Source of the DNA: Actinoplanes oryzae
GTDB taxonomy: Bacteria > Actinomycetota > Actinomycetes > Mycobacteriales > Micromonosporaceae
NCBI RefSeq assembly: GCF_030757795.1
Contig: NZ_JAUQWH010000073.1
Coordinates: forward strand, 1 to 42,500
DNA: 42,500 bases
Direction of reading: 5' to 3'
In this document: positions 1-6,785 of the stretch, in pieces
Layout: every line of letters begins with the position of its first letter
How positions within the stretch are numbered: the stretch's first letter is position 1
Translations under genes and position numbers: made by a program
Notes under the pieces: model-generated
The model's database searches: none
Told to the model about the DNA's origin: nothing
Seen by the model: only the letters and a program-made list of their open reading frames with translations

Positions 1-2
1 AC

Positions 3-50
3 GGGCTGCGGCAGTGGGCGGCGACGGCGGCGGCTGACCGGCGGCGGTAG
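3..50 (+). CDS. possible C-terminal end of an upstream gene (partial)
   Basis: One frame reads open from the window edge to a TAG at 48-50 and encodes about 15 residues ending in an Ala/Arg-rich tail (GLRQWAATAAADRRR). This looks like a normal protein C-terminus, but the fragment is too short to identify. A second frame stops at 35-37, so the choice is uncertain. The 140 nt that follow hold no other gene and lead into the leader of the next gene. Confidence 0.3.
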   Translation, partial: GLRQWAATAAADRRR

Positions 51-155
51 TGGGTGGCAACGCAGGCGGGCCTCGCAGGCGTCGGGCGGTCTCCCGGGTT
101 CGTGCCACGAGTCCGGGCGATTCCCCCGGGAGGGTCGCAAGCGGACGATCGTGGA

Positions 156-180
156 CCAGGTCAGCGCAATTCCGACCTGG
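156..180 (+). promoter_or_regulatory. 5'-leader hairpin touching the ribosome binding site
   Basis: CCAGGTC (156-162) and GACCTGG (174-180) are exact inverted repeats around an 11-nt loop. The Shine-Dalgarno sequence GGAGGT begins at 179, inside the right arm, and the GTG start is at 191. The stem could mask ribosome binding, or the DNA palindrome could be an operator. Only the geometry is seen; the function is inferred. Confidence 0.4.
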
Positions 181-190
181 AGGTAGTCCC

Positions 191-778
191 GTGAAGAAGC
201 TCGTGCTCGGCGTCCTGGCCGGCGGCCTGGTCCTCTCCCAGGCCGCGTGGCTGTCTCCCGCGTCCGCCTCCGCCGCGGCTCCCGCCGCCGCTGCCTCCGC
301 CGCGGCCACGGAAGGCGACATTCTCGCGGGCAAGCGGCAGGTCGTCATCAAGCCGGTCGAGGAGTTCGAGTCCATCCTCGCCGTCGACGCCCGCGGCCGC
401 CTCAACCTGACCGACGGCGACATCGACAAGGGCCTGTTCGTGCTGGTCCCCAACGGCAACAAGTGGCTGATCAAGACCGCGAAGGCCGACCCGAACGGCG
501 AGCCCGCCTGCATGGGCCTGAAGAACAACGGCAGCAACCCGCTGACCGTGGTCGCCGCCCTCTGCGACGCCGGCCGCGCCGGTCAGAACTTCGCCATCAC
601 CAAGCTCGACGCCACCGACTCGTCCGGCCGCCCCACGTACGCCATCAGCAGCCGCGACGCCTTCCTGCAGTACTTCGGCCGCTCCGGCCTGATCGCCGAG
701 GAGCTGGGCGACGCCCCGCTGAAGACCACCTTCTCCTTCGTCGACAACGGCCCGAGCACCCTGCCGATCCTCGACTGA
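191..778 (+). CDS. small secreted protein, function unknown
   Basis: This gene encodes 195 residues. The start is set at GTG 191 because GGAGGT sits 7 nt upstream and the protein then begins with a classical Sec signal peptide: KK, a hydrophobic stretch of about 15 residues, then a long Ala/Pro/Ser-rich region to about residue 40. The mature part of about 155 residues has two Cys that could form a disulfide (in PACMG and ALCDAG) and repeated short beta-strand-like segments. I do not recognise the family. A beta-trefoil or lectin-like fold is possible but not shown. It is monocistronic: a long hairpin follows directly, and a hairpin in the leader overlaps the SD. Confidence 0.8.
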   Translation: MKKLVLGVLAGGLVLSQAAWLSPASASAAAPAAAASAAATEGDILAGKRQVVIKPVEEFESILAVDARGRLNLTDGDIDKGLFVLVPNGNKWLIKTAKADPNGEPACMGLKNNGSNPLTVVAALCDAGRAGQNFAITKLDATDSSGRPTYAISSRDAFLQYFGRSGLIAEELGDAPLKTTFSFVDNGPSTLPILD

Positions 779-794
779 CGCGCCACGACACCGC

Positions 795-831
795 CCCGGG
801 TCCGCTTCCCCGCCGGGGAGGCGGGCCCGGG
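795..831 (+). terminator. strong GC-rich hairpin terminator
   Basis: The 17-nt arms (795-811 and 815-831) are complementary except for two G-U wobbles and enclose a 3-nt loop. It begins 16 nt after the stop of the secreted-protein gene. No U tract follows, which is normal for high-GC actinobacterial terminators. Confidence 0.75.
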
Positions 832-837
832 TAGCAT
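832..837 (+). promoter_or_regulatory. candidate -10 box (TAGCAT) for a leaderless transcript
   Basis: TAGCAT fits TANNNT and ends 8 nt before the GTG start at 846, which has no Shine-Dalgarno sequence. This spacing would put the transcription start at or next to the start codon. No good -35 is visible because the terminator hairpin occupies that place. Confidence 0.4.
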
Positions 838-845
838 CGCGCAAC

Positions 846-1637
846 GTGACTGAGGATGCTCGCGCTGCCTTTCGCTCGTTGCACGCCGGCGGCACCTTCG
901 TGCTGCCGAACCCCTGGGACGTCCCGTCGGCGCGGCTGCTCGAGCAGCTCGGCTTTCCCGCGCTGGCCACGACGAGTTCCGGCTTCGCCGCGTCGCTGGG
1001 CCGCGCGGACCAGCACGTGACCCGCGACGAGCTGGTTGCCCACGTCGCGGCCCTGACCGCCGCCGTACGCATCCCGCTGTCCGTGGACGCCGAGAGCGGA
1101 TACGCCGACACTCCGCGCGGCGTGGCCGAGACCGTGCGGATGCTGGCGGAAACCGGTGCCAGTGGTGTGTCAATTGAGGATTATGATCCGGCGACGGGAG
1201 CCGTCCTGCCCGTGGACGTCGCCGCCGAGCGGATCGCCGCCGCCGCCGGGGAATGCGCCCGGCACGGCATCGTGCTGACCGGCCGGGCGGAGAACCACCT
1301 CTACGGCGCCGGAGACCTGGACGACACGATCGCGCGGCTGATCGCCTACCGTGACGCCGGGGCGGGCTGCGTCTACGCCCCCGGGCTGACCGCTGCCGCC
1401 GACATCGCCCGCGTGGTCACCGAGACCGCCGCGCCCGTCAACGTCCTGGCGTTGCGCACCGGTCCCAGCGTGTCCGAGCTCGCCGGGATCGGCGTGCGCC
1501 GGGTGTCCACGGGCGGCAGCCTGGCCTGGGCGGCCTACGGCGCCCTCGTGAGCGCCGCCCGCGAACTGCGGGAGAGCGGGACGAGCACCTATCTCGACCA
1601 GGCGCTGCCCCGCTCCCTGCGCGACGCGGCCTTCTAA
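846..1637 (+). CDS. isocitrate lyase / PEP mutase family enzyme
   Basis: This 263-residue protein is a TIM-barrel enzyme of the PEP mutase/isocitrate lyase superfamily, the usual length for the small ICL/PEPM (PrpB-like) group. Visible marks are the N-terminal LPNPWDVPSARLLEQLGFPA strand-loop, the Mg-binding SVDAESGYAD segment near residues 78-88, the GVSIEDYDPATG segment near 113-124, and TGRAENH near 145. Family members split or rearrange C-C or C-P bonds of 2-hydroxy or 2-oxo acids such as methylisocitrate or phosphonopyruvate. The substrate here cannot be read, and the canonical catalytic Cys motif KKCGH is absent. The GTG start at 846 has no SD and may be leaderless. The stop overlaps the stop of the convergent operon by 4 nt. 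A patch of AT-rich codons lies around 1155-1190. Confidence 0.85.
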   Translation: MTEDARAAFRSLHAGGTFVLPNPWDVPSARLLEQLGFPALATTSSGFAASLGRADQHVTRDELVAHVAALTAAVRIPLSVDAESGYADTPRGVAETVRMLAETGASGVSIEDYDPATGAVLPVDVAAERIAAAAGECARHGIVLTGRAENHLYGAGDLDDTIARLIAYRDAGAGCVYAPGLTAAADIARVVTETAAPVNVLALRTGPSVSELAGIGVRRVSTGGSLAWAAYGALVSAARELRESGTSTYLDQALPRSLRDAAF

Positions 1638-4573
1638 GCGACCGGCTCGATCCAGACGTTGCGGTACTGGACCTTGTTGCCGTGGTCCTGCAGGCGGATG
1701 GCGCCGGTGGACGGGCCCTCCGGGATGTTGCCGCCGGTGCCGTTCGGGATCTCGACGTTGTCGTGGACCTTGCGGCCGTTCCAGATCACCGTGATCCGGG
1801 CGTTCGCCGTCTTGGCGCCCGCGGCGTCGTAACGCGCGGCCCGGTACGTGACGTCGTACGTCTGCCACGTCTCCGGTGCCTTCGCCATGTTCACGTCCGG
1901 CGCCTTGACCGTGTAGATCGCGCCCGCCTCATTGCTGGCGAGCGTCGTGTCGCCGTACGAGTCGAGGACCTGCAGCTCGTAGCGCTCCTGCTGGTAGACG
2001 CCGCTGTTGCCGCGGTCCTGGCCGGTGACCTCCGGCGGCAGCAGCGGCACCTTGAACTCGACGTGCAGCTTGTAGTCGCCGAAGGCCTCCTTGGTGCGCA
2101 GGTCGCCGCAGCAGACCTCGGTGGCGCCGCCGTCCACCGCGGGCCACTGCGGGCGCCGGCCGTCGGTGTGCTGCCAGTTGTCCAGGCCGTGGCCGTCGAA
2201 GAGCGTGATCCGCTCACCCGGCGTCCGGACGCTGATCAGGTCCAGGTTGACGTGCCCGGTGTCGAGCGCGTCCACCCGGTACGTGATCTTGTTGACGCCC
2301 TTGGCCAGGCGCAGCGTCGTGGACGCCGTCGCCCACTCCTCCCACGTGACGGTGGTCGGCAGGGACACCTGCCGGATCTTGCGGTCGTTGACGTGGACGC
2401 TGACCGTCTTCGTCCCGCTGAACGGGTCGGGACCGTTGGAGTAGCGCAGCCCGACCGAATAGTCGCCGGCCTTGTCGACCGTGACGAAGGTGGTGTTCGA
2501 GGCGTTGAGGTTGCCGAAACCGGCCACGAAACCGATTCCCGAGTAACCGCGGTGGTCGGTGGCGAGCGTGGCGCCGCCCTCCCGGTTGCCCTCCTCGGCC
2601 TCGTAGAACACCTGCTGCGCCTGGGCACCCGGGATCTCGTTGAGCGTGTACCAGGCCTCGGTGCTCCACAGCGACGACCCGTCAGCCGCAGTGAACGGGC
2701 GTGGCGAGCGCAGGTGCACCACGCGGTCCTTGCGCAGCCCGGGCACCGTGAGCGTGACGGTCTTCCTGTCACGGGAGACCGCGGCCGCGGTCACTCGCAG
2801 GGTCTCCTCGTCGACCTCGGGGCCGCCGTACTGGGCGGTGGGAACGTAGCGCCATTGCTCGACCTGGTACGCGCCGGTCAGGTCGGTGCCGGCCACCGGC
2901 TTGGTGTATTCGATGGTGAAGCCGGTCGGGGTGGCCTTCACCGTCTTCATGTCGAACACGGTCGTGCCGTTCGGGGTCAGCTTCTGCAGCCCGAAGCGCA
3001 GCTTGCCCTCCTGGCCCCAGTTGCCGTCCGCGCCGAGCCCGCCGACGTAGACAGCGCCGTCCGGGCCGATCGACACCTCGTTGACGCCGGCCTCGAGCCC
3101 CTGCGTGTGCCGGAACACCGCGCCCTGCTCGACGCCGTGCACCGTTTCCAGCGCCGCCCGCTGCAGGCCGCCGTAGGTGACGTCACCGATCAGCAGCTGC
3201 CCCTGGTACGGCCCCGAGTTCAGCAGGACCGGCGTGCTGGGGGAGTTGGCGATCTGGTTCTGCGGCAGCCACAGGACGGGCCGCGTGACCGGCTGGGAGT
3301 CGTACGGGCCGTCGGGGTTGGTGTAGTGGTTGTAGAACGCGCCCTCCTCGATGCGGAGCAGCTTGTTCGACGGCAGCCAGCCGCCCTGGTTGTCGGTCAC
3401 GTAGAGCTTGCCGCCCGGCCCCCAGCCGATGCCGTTCGGGGTGCGCAGCCCGCCCGCGACCGTGGTGACCTTGCCGGTCCTGCGGTTCACGACGACGCTC
3501 GTGCCGCGTCCTGAGACCGGTTGCGGATCGGTCGTCGCGCCGCCGAGGTTGATGGCGACCGACAGGTTGAGATAGAAGTTGCCGTTCTTGTAGAGCAGCC
3601 CGAAGGCGAACTCGTGGAAGTTGCCGCCGAAGGGCCACACCGCCACGGTCCGCTGCTTGTCGAGCACCTCGTCGCCGTCGGTGTCGCGGAACTCGGTGAG
3701 CTCGTGCTTCTGCGACACGTAGACCATGCCGTCGACCACGGCCACGCCCATGGGCTCCTTCAACCCACCGGCGATCCTCTTGTACGTGACGCTGCCCGGC
3801 CCGGTCCTCCCGGTCACGTTCTTGACGAGGTAGACCTCGCCCTCGAGCTTGTCGGACCCGCCCCACGTGCTGATGACCAGCGTGCCGTCCGGCTTCCACG
3901 CCATGCCGGAGACCTGCGGCTCGAAGCCCGGCGGGCGCAGGTTCGTCAGGTCGTAACCCGGGTGCACGGCGGTCAGCGGCAGCCCGTCGCCCGGCGTGTC
4001 CGTGCCGGCGGCGCACTCCTTGCGGCCGGGTGCCGTCACGCGCACGACCCCGGCGTCGGTGCTCAGCGCGCTGGTCGGGACCACGGCGAAGTCGTCCGCG
4101 CCCGGCGGCCGCCACGCGAGGGTGAGCTGCTGTCCGCCGCCGTTCTCGAAGAACTCGGCCCGCAGCGGGTGCAGCCCGGCCGTCAGGGTGACCGTGCCGT
4201 CCTTGGGCTCGGCGCCGTGCAGCCCGTCGTGGTCGATCACGAGCGTGTCGTCGATGAACAGCTTCGAGCCGTCGTCACTCGTCAGCCGGAACGTGTAGGA
4301 ACCGGTTCCAGGAACGGTCAGATTCGCCAGCGCGTGCGTGACGAAGTTGTCCTCCTGCCCGAACTGGTCGGCCGTCGTCCAGTCGATCGTCGGCATCAGC
4401 TTGTCGACGTTGGGCGTCTGCCCCGGCTTCAGCTCGCAGATCCGGCTCGCGGCCACCCCGATGTCGTACGTCCGGAGCGTCACGCCCGGCTCCTGGGCGG
4501 GCGGCTCGGCGGCGTACGCCGGGGCCGTCATGAACGTCGCCGCGAAGACGGCGGCCACGGCGAGGCGCTTCAC
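1634..4573 (-). CDS. secreted PA14 / dehydrogenase-like propeller / CBM6 / DUF1080 protein
   Basis: This protein has 979 residues and is the last gene of the five-gene operon. Domains in order: Sec signal peptide (1 to about 21, ending AYA); PA14 carbohydrate-binding domain (about 29-171, with the LTSDDGSKLFIDDTLVIDHD core); glucose/sorbosone-dehydrogenase-like beta-propeller (about 200-520, WKPDGTLVIST, GNFHEFAFGL, TPNGIGWGPGGKLYVTDNQG); a linker; CBM6-like domain (about 652-783, FYEAEEGNREGGATL to VNLDLISV); and C-terminal DUF1080/PF06439 (about 785-979, LFDGHGLDNWQHTDG, GNSGVYQQERYELQVLDSYG). PF06439 is named 3-keto-disaccharide hydrolase. The likely role is oxidation or cleavage of an extracellular glycoside, bound by PA14 and CBM6. 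Its GTG start overlaps the stop of the beta-helix gene (GTGA), so translation should be coupled. No CxxCH heme motif was seen. Confidence 0.85.
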   Translation of the reverse strand: MKRLAVAAVFAATFMTAPAYAAEPPAQEPGVTLRTYDIGVAASRICELKPGQTPNVDKLMPTIDWTTADQFGQEDNFVTHALANLTVPGTGSYTFRLTSDDGSKLFIDDTLVIDHDGLHGAEPKDGTVTLTAGLHPLRAEFFENGGGQQLTLAWRPPGADDFAVVPTSALSTDAGVVRVTAPGRKECAAGTDTPGDGLPLTAVHPGYDLTNLRPPGFEPQVSGMAWKPDGTLVISTWGGSDKLEGEVYLVKNVTGRTGPGSVTYKRIAGGLKEPMGVAVVDGMVYVSQKHELTEFRDTDGDEVLDKQRTVAVWPFGGNFHEFAFGLLYKNGNFYLNLSVAINLGGATTDPQPVSGRGTSVVVNRRTGKVTTVAGGLRTPNGIGWGPGGKLYVTDNQGGWLPSNKLLRIEEGAFYNHYTNPDGPYDSQPVTRPVLWLPQNQIANSPSTPVLLNSGPYQGQLLIGDVTYGGLQRAALETVHGVEQGAVFRHTQGLEAGVNEVSIGPDGAVYVGGLGADGNWGQEGKLRFGLQKLTPNGTTVFDMKTVKATPTGFTIEYTKPVAGTDLTGAYQVEQWRYVPTAQYGGPEVDEETLRVTAAAVSRDRKTVTLTVPGLRKDRVVHLRSPRPFTAADGSSLWSTEAWYTLNEIPGAQAQQVFYEAEEGNREGGATLATDHRGYSGIGFVAGFGNLNASNTTFVTVDKAGDYSVGLRYSNGPDPFSGTKTVSVHVNDRKIRQVSLPTTVTWEEWATASTTLRLAKGVNKITYRVDALDTGHVNLDLISVRTPGERITLFDGHGLDNWQHTDGRRPQWPAVDGGATEVCCGDLRTKEAFGDYKLHVEFKVPLLPPEVTGQDRGNSGVYQQERYELQVLDSYGDTTLASNEAGAIYTVKAPDVNMAKAPETWQTYDVTYRAARYDAAGAKTANARITVIWNGRKVHDNVEIPNGTGGNIPEGPSTGAIRLQDHGNKVQYRNVWIEPVA

Positions 4574-5559
4574 CGGCCCAGCCCCGCGTCACCGGCGGCC
4601 ACGGCCTCGGACACCGCGGCGGCCCGGCGCTGCCCGGCGCGCTGCTCGCCCCTCTCGTCGCGGTCGGCTGTCCCGGCGCCGGCGGCGGCCGACCGGGCGG
4701 ACTTCGATGCCGCTGCCGTGTCGCCGATGACGCCGCCGCGGATGCGGTTCGACGCGGCGACCGACGCGGCGGGCGTGTTCCGCTGCACGGTCAGCGACCC
4801 GTTGATGATGGTGTCGGCGACCGACGCCGCCCCGGTGGTGTTGGTGATGCTCACGTCCGCGTTGAAGTAGCCGCCGGACGCGCAGCTGTCGAGCGTGCCG
4901 CCGAGCCCGACCTGCACGCCGCCGAGGTTGCCGGAGAAGGTCGCCCGCCCCCGCACCGCGCTGCCGCACACCACGCTGCCGGTGGCGCTGTTGAGCACCG
5001 AGAGCGCGCCGTCGACGAACGAGTCGTGCAGGTCCGTGTAGTAGGTGCCGGTCGTCGACAGCGACCCGGTCACCTGGGTGCCGTCGTCGAGGTGGACCTC
5101 GCCGGCCTGGGCGTTGACGCTGCCGTCCACGCTCGCCCGCTCGGCGAAGAGGAAGCTGTCGACGGTGGCGGACCCCTTCGGCCGGACGGCGAGGGAACCG
5201 GTGTCACTGTCGTTCAGATAGACGCCGTACCCGCCGGAGGCCAGGGTCACGTCGCCGCGCACGGTGCTCTGCTTGAGGTCGAGGTAGCCGTCGGCCGCCA
5301 CGCTCACCTGCCCGTCGACCCGGCCGCCCGCGACGACGAGGTTGCCGCCCGCGGCCACGCTGACGTTACCGGTGACGATCGTGCCGGTGAGCGCGCACGA
5401 CTCGCCGGCCGGCACGTAGAGGTCGTTCGGCACGGTGACGGCTCCGCCGGTGCCGATGCAGTAGGTGACGAGGTCGGCCTGGGCGGCCGGGGCATGGACC
5501 AGCACCCCGGCGGTGAGGGCGGCGGCGGTCACCGCGGCCAGTCTGACGGTACGGCGCAT
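4570..5559 (-). CDS. secreted bactofilin-like beta-helix protein
   Basis: This protein has 329 residues. I chose ATG 5559 because an AGGAG lies 7 nt upstream and the product then starts with a perfect signal peptide (MRRT, hydrophobic Ala/Leu core, PAAQA). An in-frame ATG at 5586 lacks this. The mature region up to about residue 280 is made of short repeats in which V/G/S-rich strands alternate (GNVSVAAGGNLVVAGGRVDG, RGDVTLASGG, GSVNAQAGEVHLDDG). This pattern is typical of bactofilin-like or polymer-forming right-handed beta-helices. A few Cys could pair. The tail from about 285 is Ala/Arg-rich and disordered. It has no catalytic motif, so a structural or scaffold role on the cell surface is inferred. 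It lies 23 nt after the cupredoxin gene and overlaps the next start (GTGA). Confidence 0.8.
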   Translation of the reverse strand: MRRTVRLAAVTAAALTAGVLVHAPAAQADLVTYCIGTGGAVTVPNDLYVPAGESCALTGTIVTGNVSVAAGGNLVVAGGRVDGQVSVAADGYLDLKQSTVRGDVTLASGGYGVYLNDSDTGSLAVRPKGSATVDSFLFAERASVDGSVNAQAGEVHLDDGTQVTGSLSTTGTYYTDLHDSFVDGALSVLNSATGSVVCGSAVRGRATFSGNLGGVQVGLGGTLDSCASGGYFNADVSITNTTGAASVADTIINGSLTVQRNTPAASVAASNRIRGGVIGDTAAASKSARSAAAGAGTADRDERGEQRAGQRRAAAVSEAVAAGDAGLGR

Positions 5560-5582
5560 GGACTGACTCCTACGGAAGGGAT

Positions 5583-6785
5583 TCATGAGCGGGCCGCCGC
5601 GCGGACGAGGGTGCCGGCCTGGCGGGCGGTGAGCGTGCCGGCCGCGACGAGACCGTTCGTGACGGCCTCGACGTGGCGGACGAAGGCGGCGTGGGTGGGA
5701 TAGCCGGCGTCCTCGTCGATGAGGTCGCTGACGGTGCAGCCGTTGCCGGTGTCGGCGTTGGGCACCCCGGTGTCGGTGCCGCCCAGGAACACCGTGGCCC
5801 GCGCGTCGCCGCCGGGGCACTCGTCGGTGCCCCCGCCGTCGCCGGCGACCACGGTGAAGTGGGCCATCTGCTCCGCCGAGGTGTTCCCGGCGTTGTCGGT
5901 GGCCCGGTAGTGGACCATGTGCGGGCCCGCCCCGGTCACGACCACCGGCTGCGTGTACGCCGCCCAGGTGCCCCCGTCGACCTGCACCTCGACGCGGGCC
6001 ACCCCGGAGTCGTCGTCGGCGGCGGTGACGGTGACGGTCGCGGATCCGACGTAGTTGCCGGCGTCGTCGCGGGTTCCGCCGACCTGAGCGGCCACCGTGG
6101 GCGCCGTGACGTCCTCGTCCGGCTCCGGCTCGGTGACGGTGAAACTGACGGAAACCGGTTCCGACGTGTTCCCGGCGGTGTCCGTGGCCCGGGCGCGGAG
6201 CACGTGCGCGCCGGGCGCCGTGACGGAGACCGGTGCCGTGTAGGGCGTCCAGGCGCCGTCATCGAGCTGGTACTCGACGCGGGCCACACCGGAATCGGTG
6301 TCAGTGGCCGTCACGGTGACGGTGGCGTTGCCGGTGACGGTGGCGGACACGGTCGGCGCCGTGGTGTCCTCCGGCGGCTCCTCGCCGCCGGTCACCACGA
6401 GTTCGCCGACCATCGAGCTGTGCCCGGGAATCGTGCAGTAGTACCGGTACCGGCCCTCGGTCAGCGTCACGGTCGCCGTGTGCCGGCCGTTGTTCGTGTC
6501 GAAGGGGTTGGCCAGGATGTTGAGCGTGACGTCATGGTTGTAGCCGGGCGTGCTGGTGTCGAAGGTCAGCGTGTGCGGCATCCCGGTCGTGTTGCCGGTG
6601 GCGGTGCTGTTCTCGAAGACGACGGTGGTCTCGCCGGTCACCGCCGTCGTGGGCACGGACTTGTACTGGGTGACGCTGTCGTCGGCCGTCCAGGTCAGGG
6701 TCTGCGCGGCGGCGGCGGGCGCCGCCGGCACGGCCATGGCCAGGAGCAGCGCGATCGCCGCGGCACCTCGGAGCAGGAAGCGCAT
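5583..6785 (-). CDS. secreted type-1 copper cupredoxin with two Ig-like repeats
   Basis: This protein has 400 residues: a Sec signal (1 to about 27), a plastocyanin-like cupredoxin domain (about 28-130), two homologous Ig-like repeats (about 135-210 and 215-305, each starting TAPTV and ending RATD.AGNTS), and a 70-residue C-terminal module (from about 320). Type-1 copper ligands are all visible: His71 (in GMPHTLTFD), Cys117, His122 and Met125 (YYCTIPGHSSM), giving C-x4-H-x2-M. Cupredoxins of this kind are small electron carriers, and its position between two dehydrogenase-like genes and a laccase fits that role. The ATG at 6785 overlaps the stop of the upstream ThuA gene by one base (TGATG). 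The C-terminal module recurs in the ThuA protein. Confidence 0.88.
   Translation of the reverse strand: MRFLLRGAAAIALLLAMAVPAAPAAAAQTLTWTADDSVTQYKSVPTTAVTGETTVVFENSTATGNTTGMPHTLTFDTSTPGYNHDVTLNILANPFDTNNGRHTATVTLTEGRYRYYCTIPGHSSMVGELVVTGGEEPPEDTTAPTVSATVTGNATVTVTATDTDSGVARVEYQLDDGAWTPYTAPVSVTAPGAHVLRARATDTAGNTSEPVSVSFTVTEPEPDEDVTAPTVAAQVGGTRDDAGNYVGSATVTVTAADDDSGVARVEVQVDGGTWAAYTQPVVVTGAGPHMVHYRATDNAGNTSAEQMAHFTVVAGDGGGTDECPGGDARATVFLGGTDTGVPNADTGNGCTVSDLIDEDAGYPTHAAFVRHVEAVTNGLVAAGTLTARQAGTLVRAAARS

Noticed and set aside
161..1111. Minus-strand frames opposite the first two genes
   Set aside because: They are antisense shadows without recognisable motifs, while the plus-strand genes have a signal peptide and an enzyme fold.
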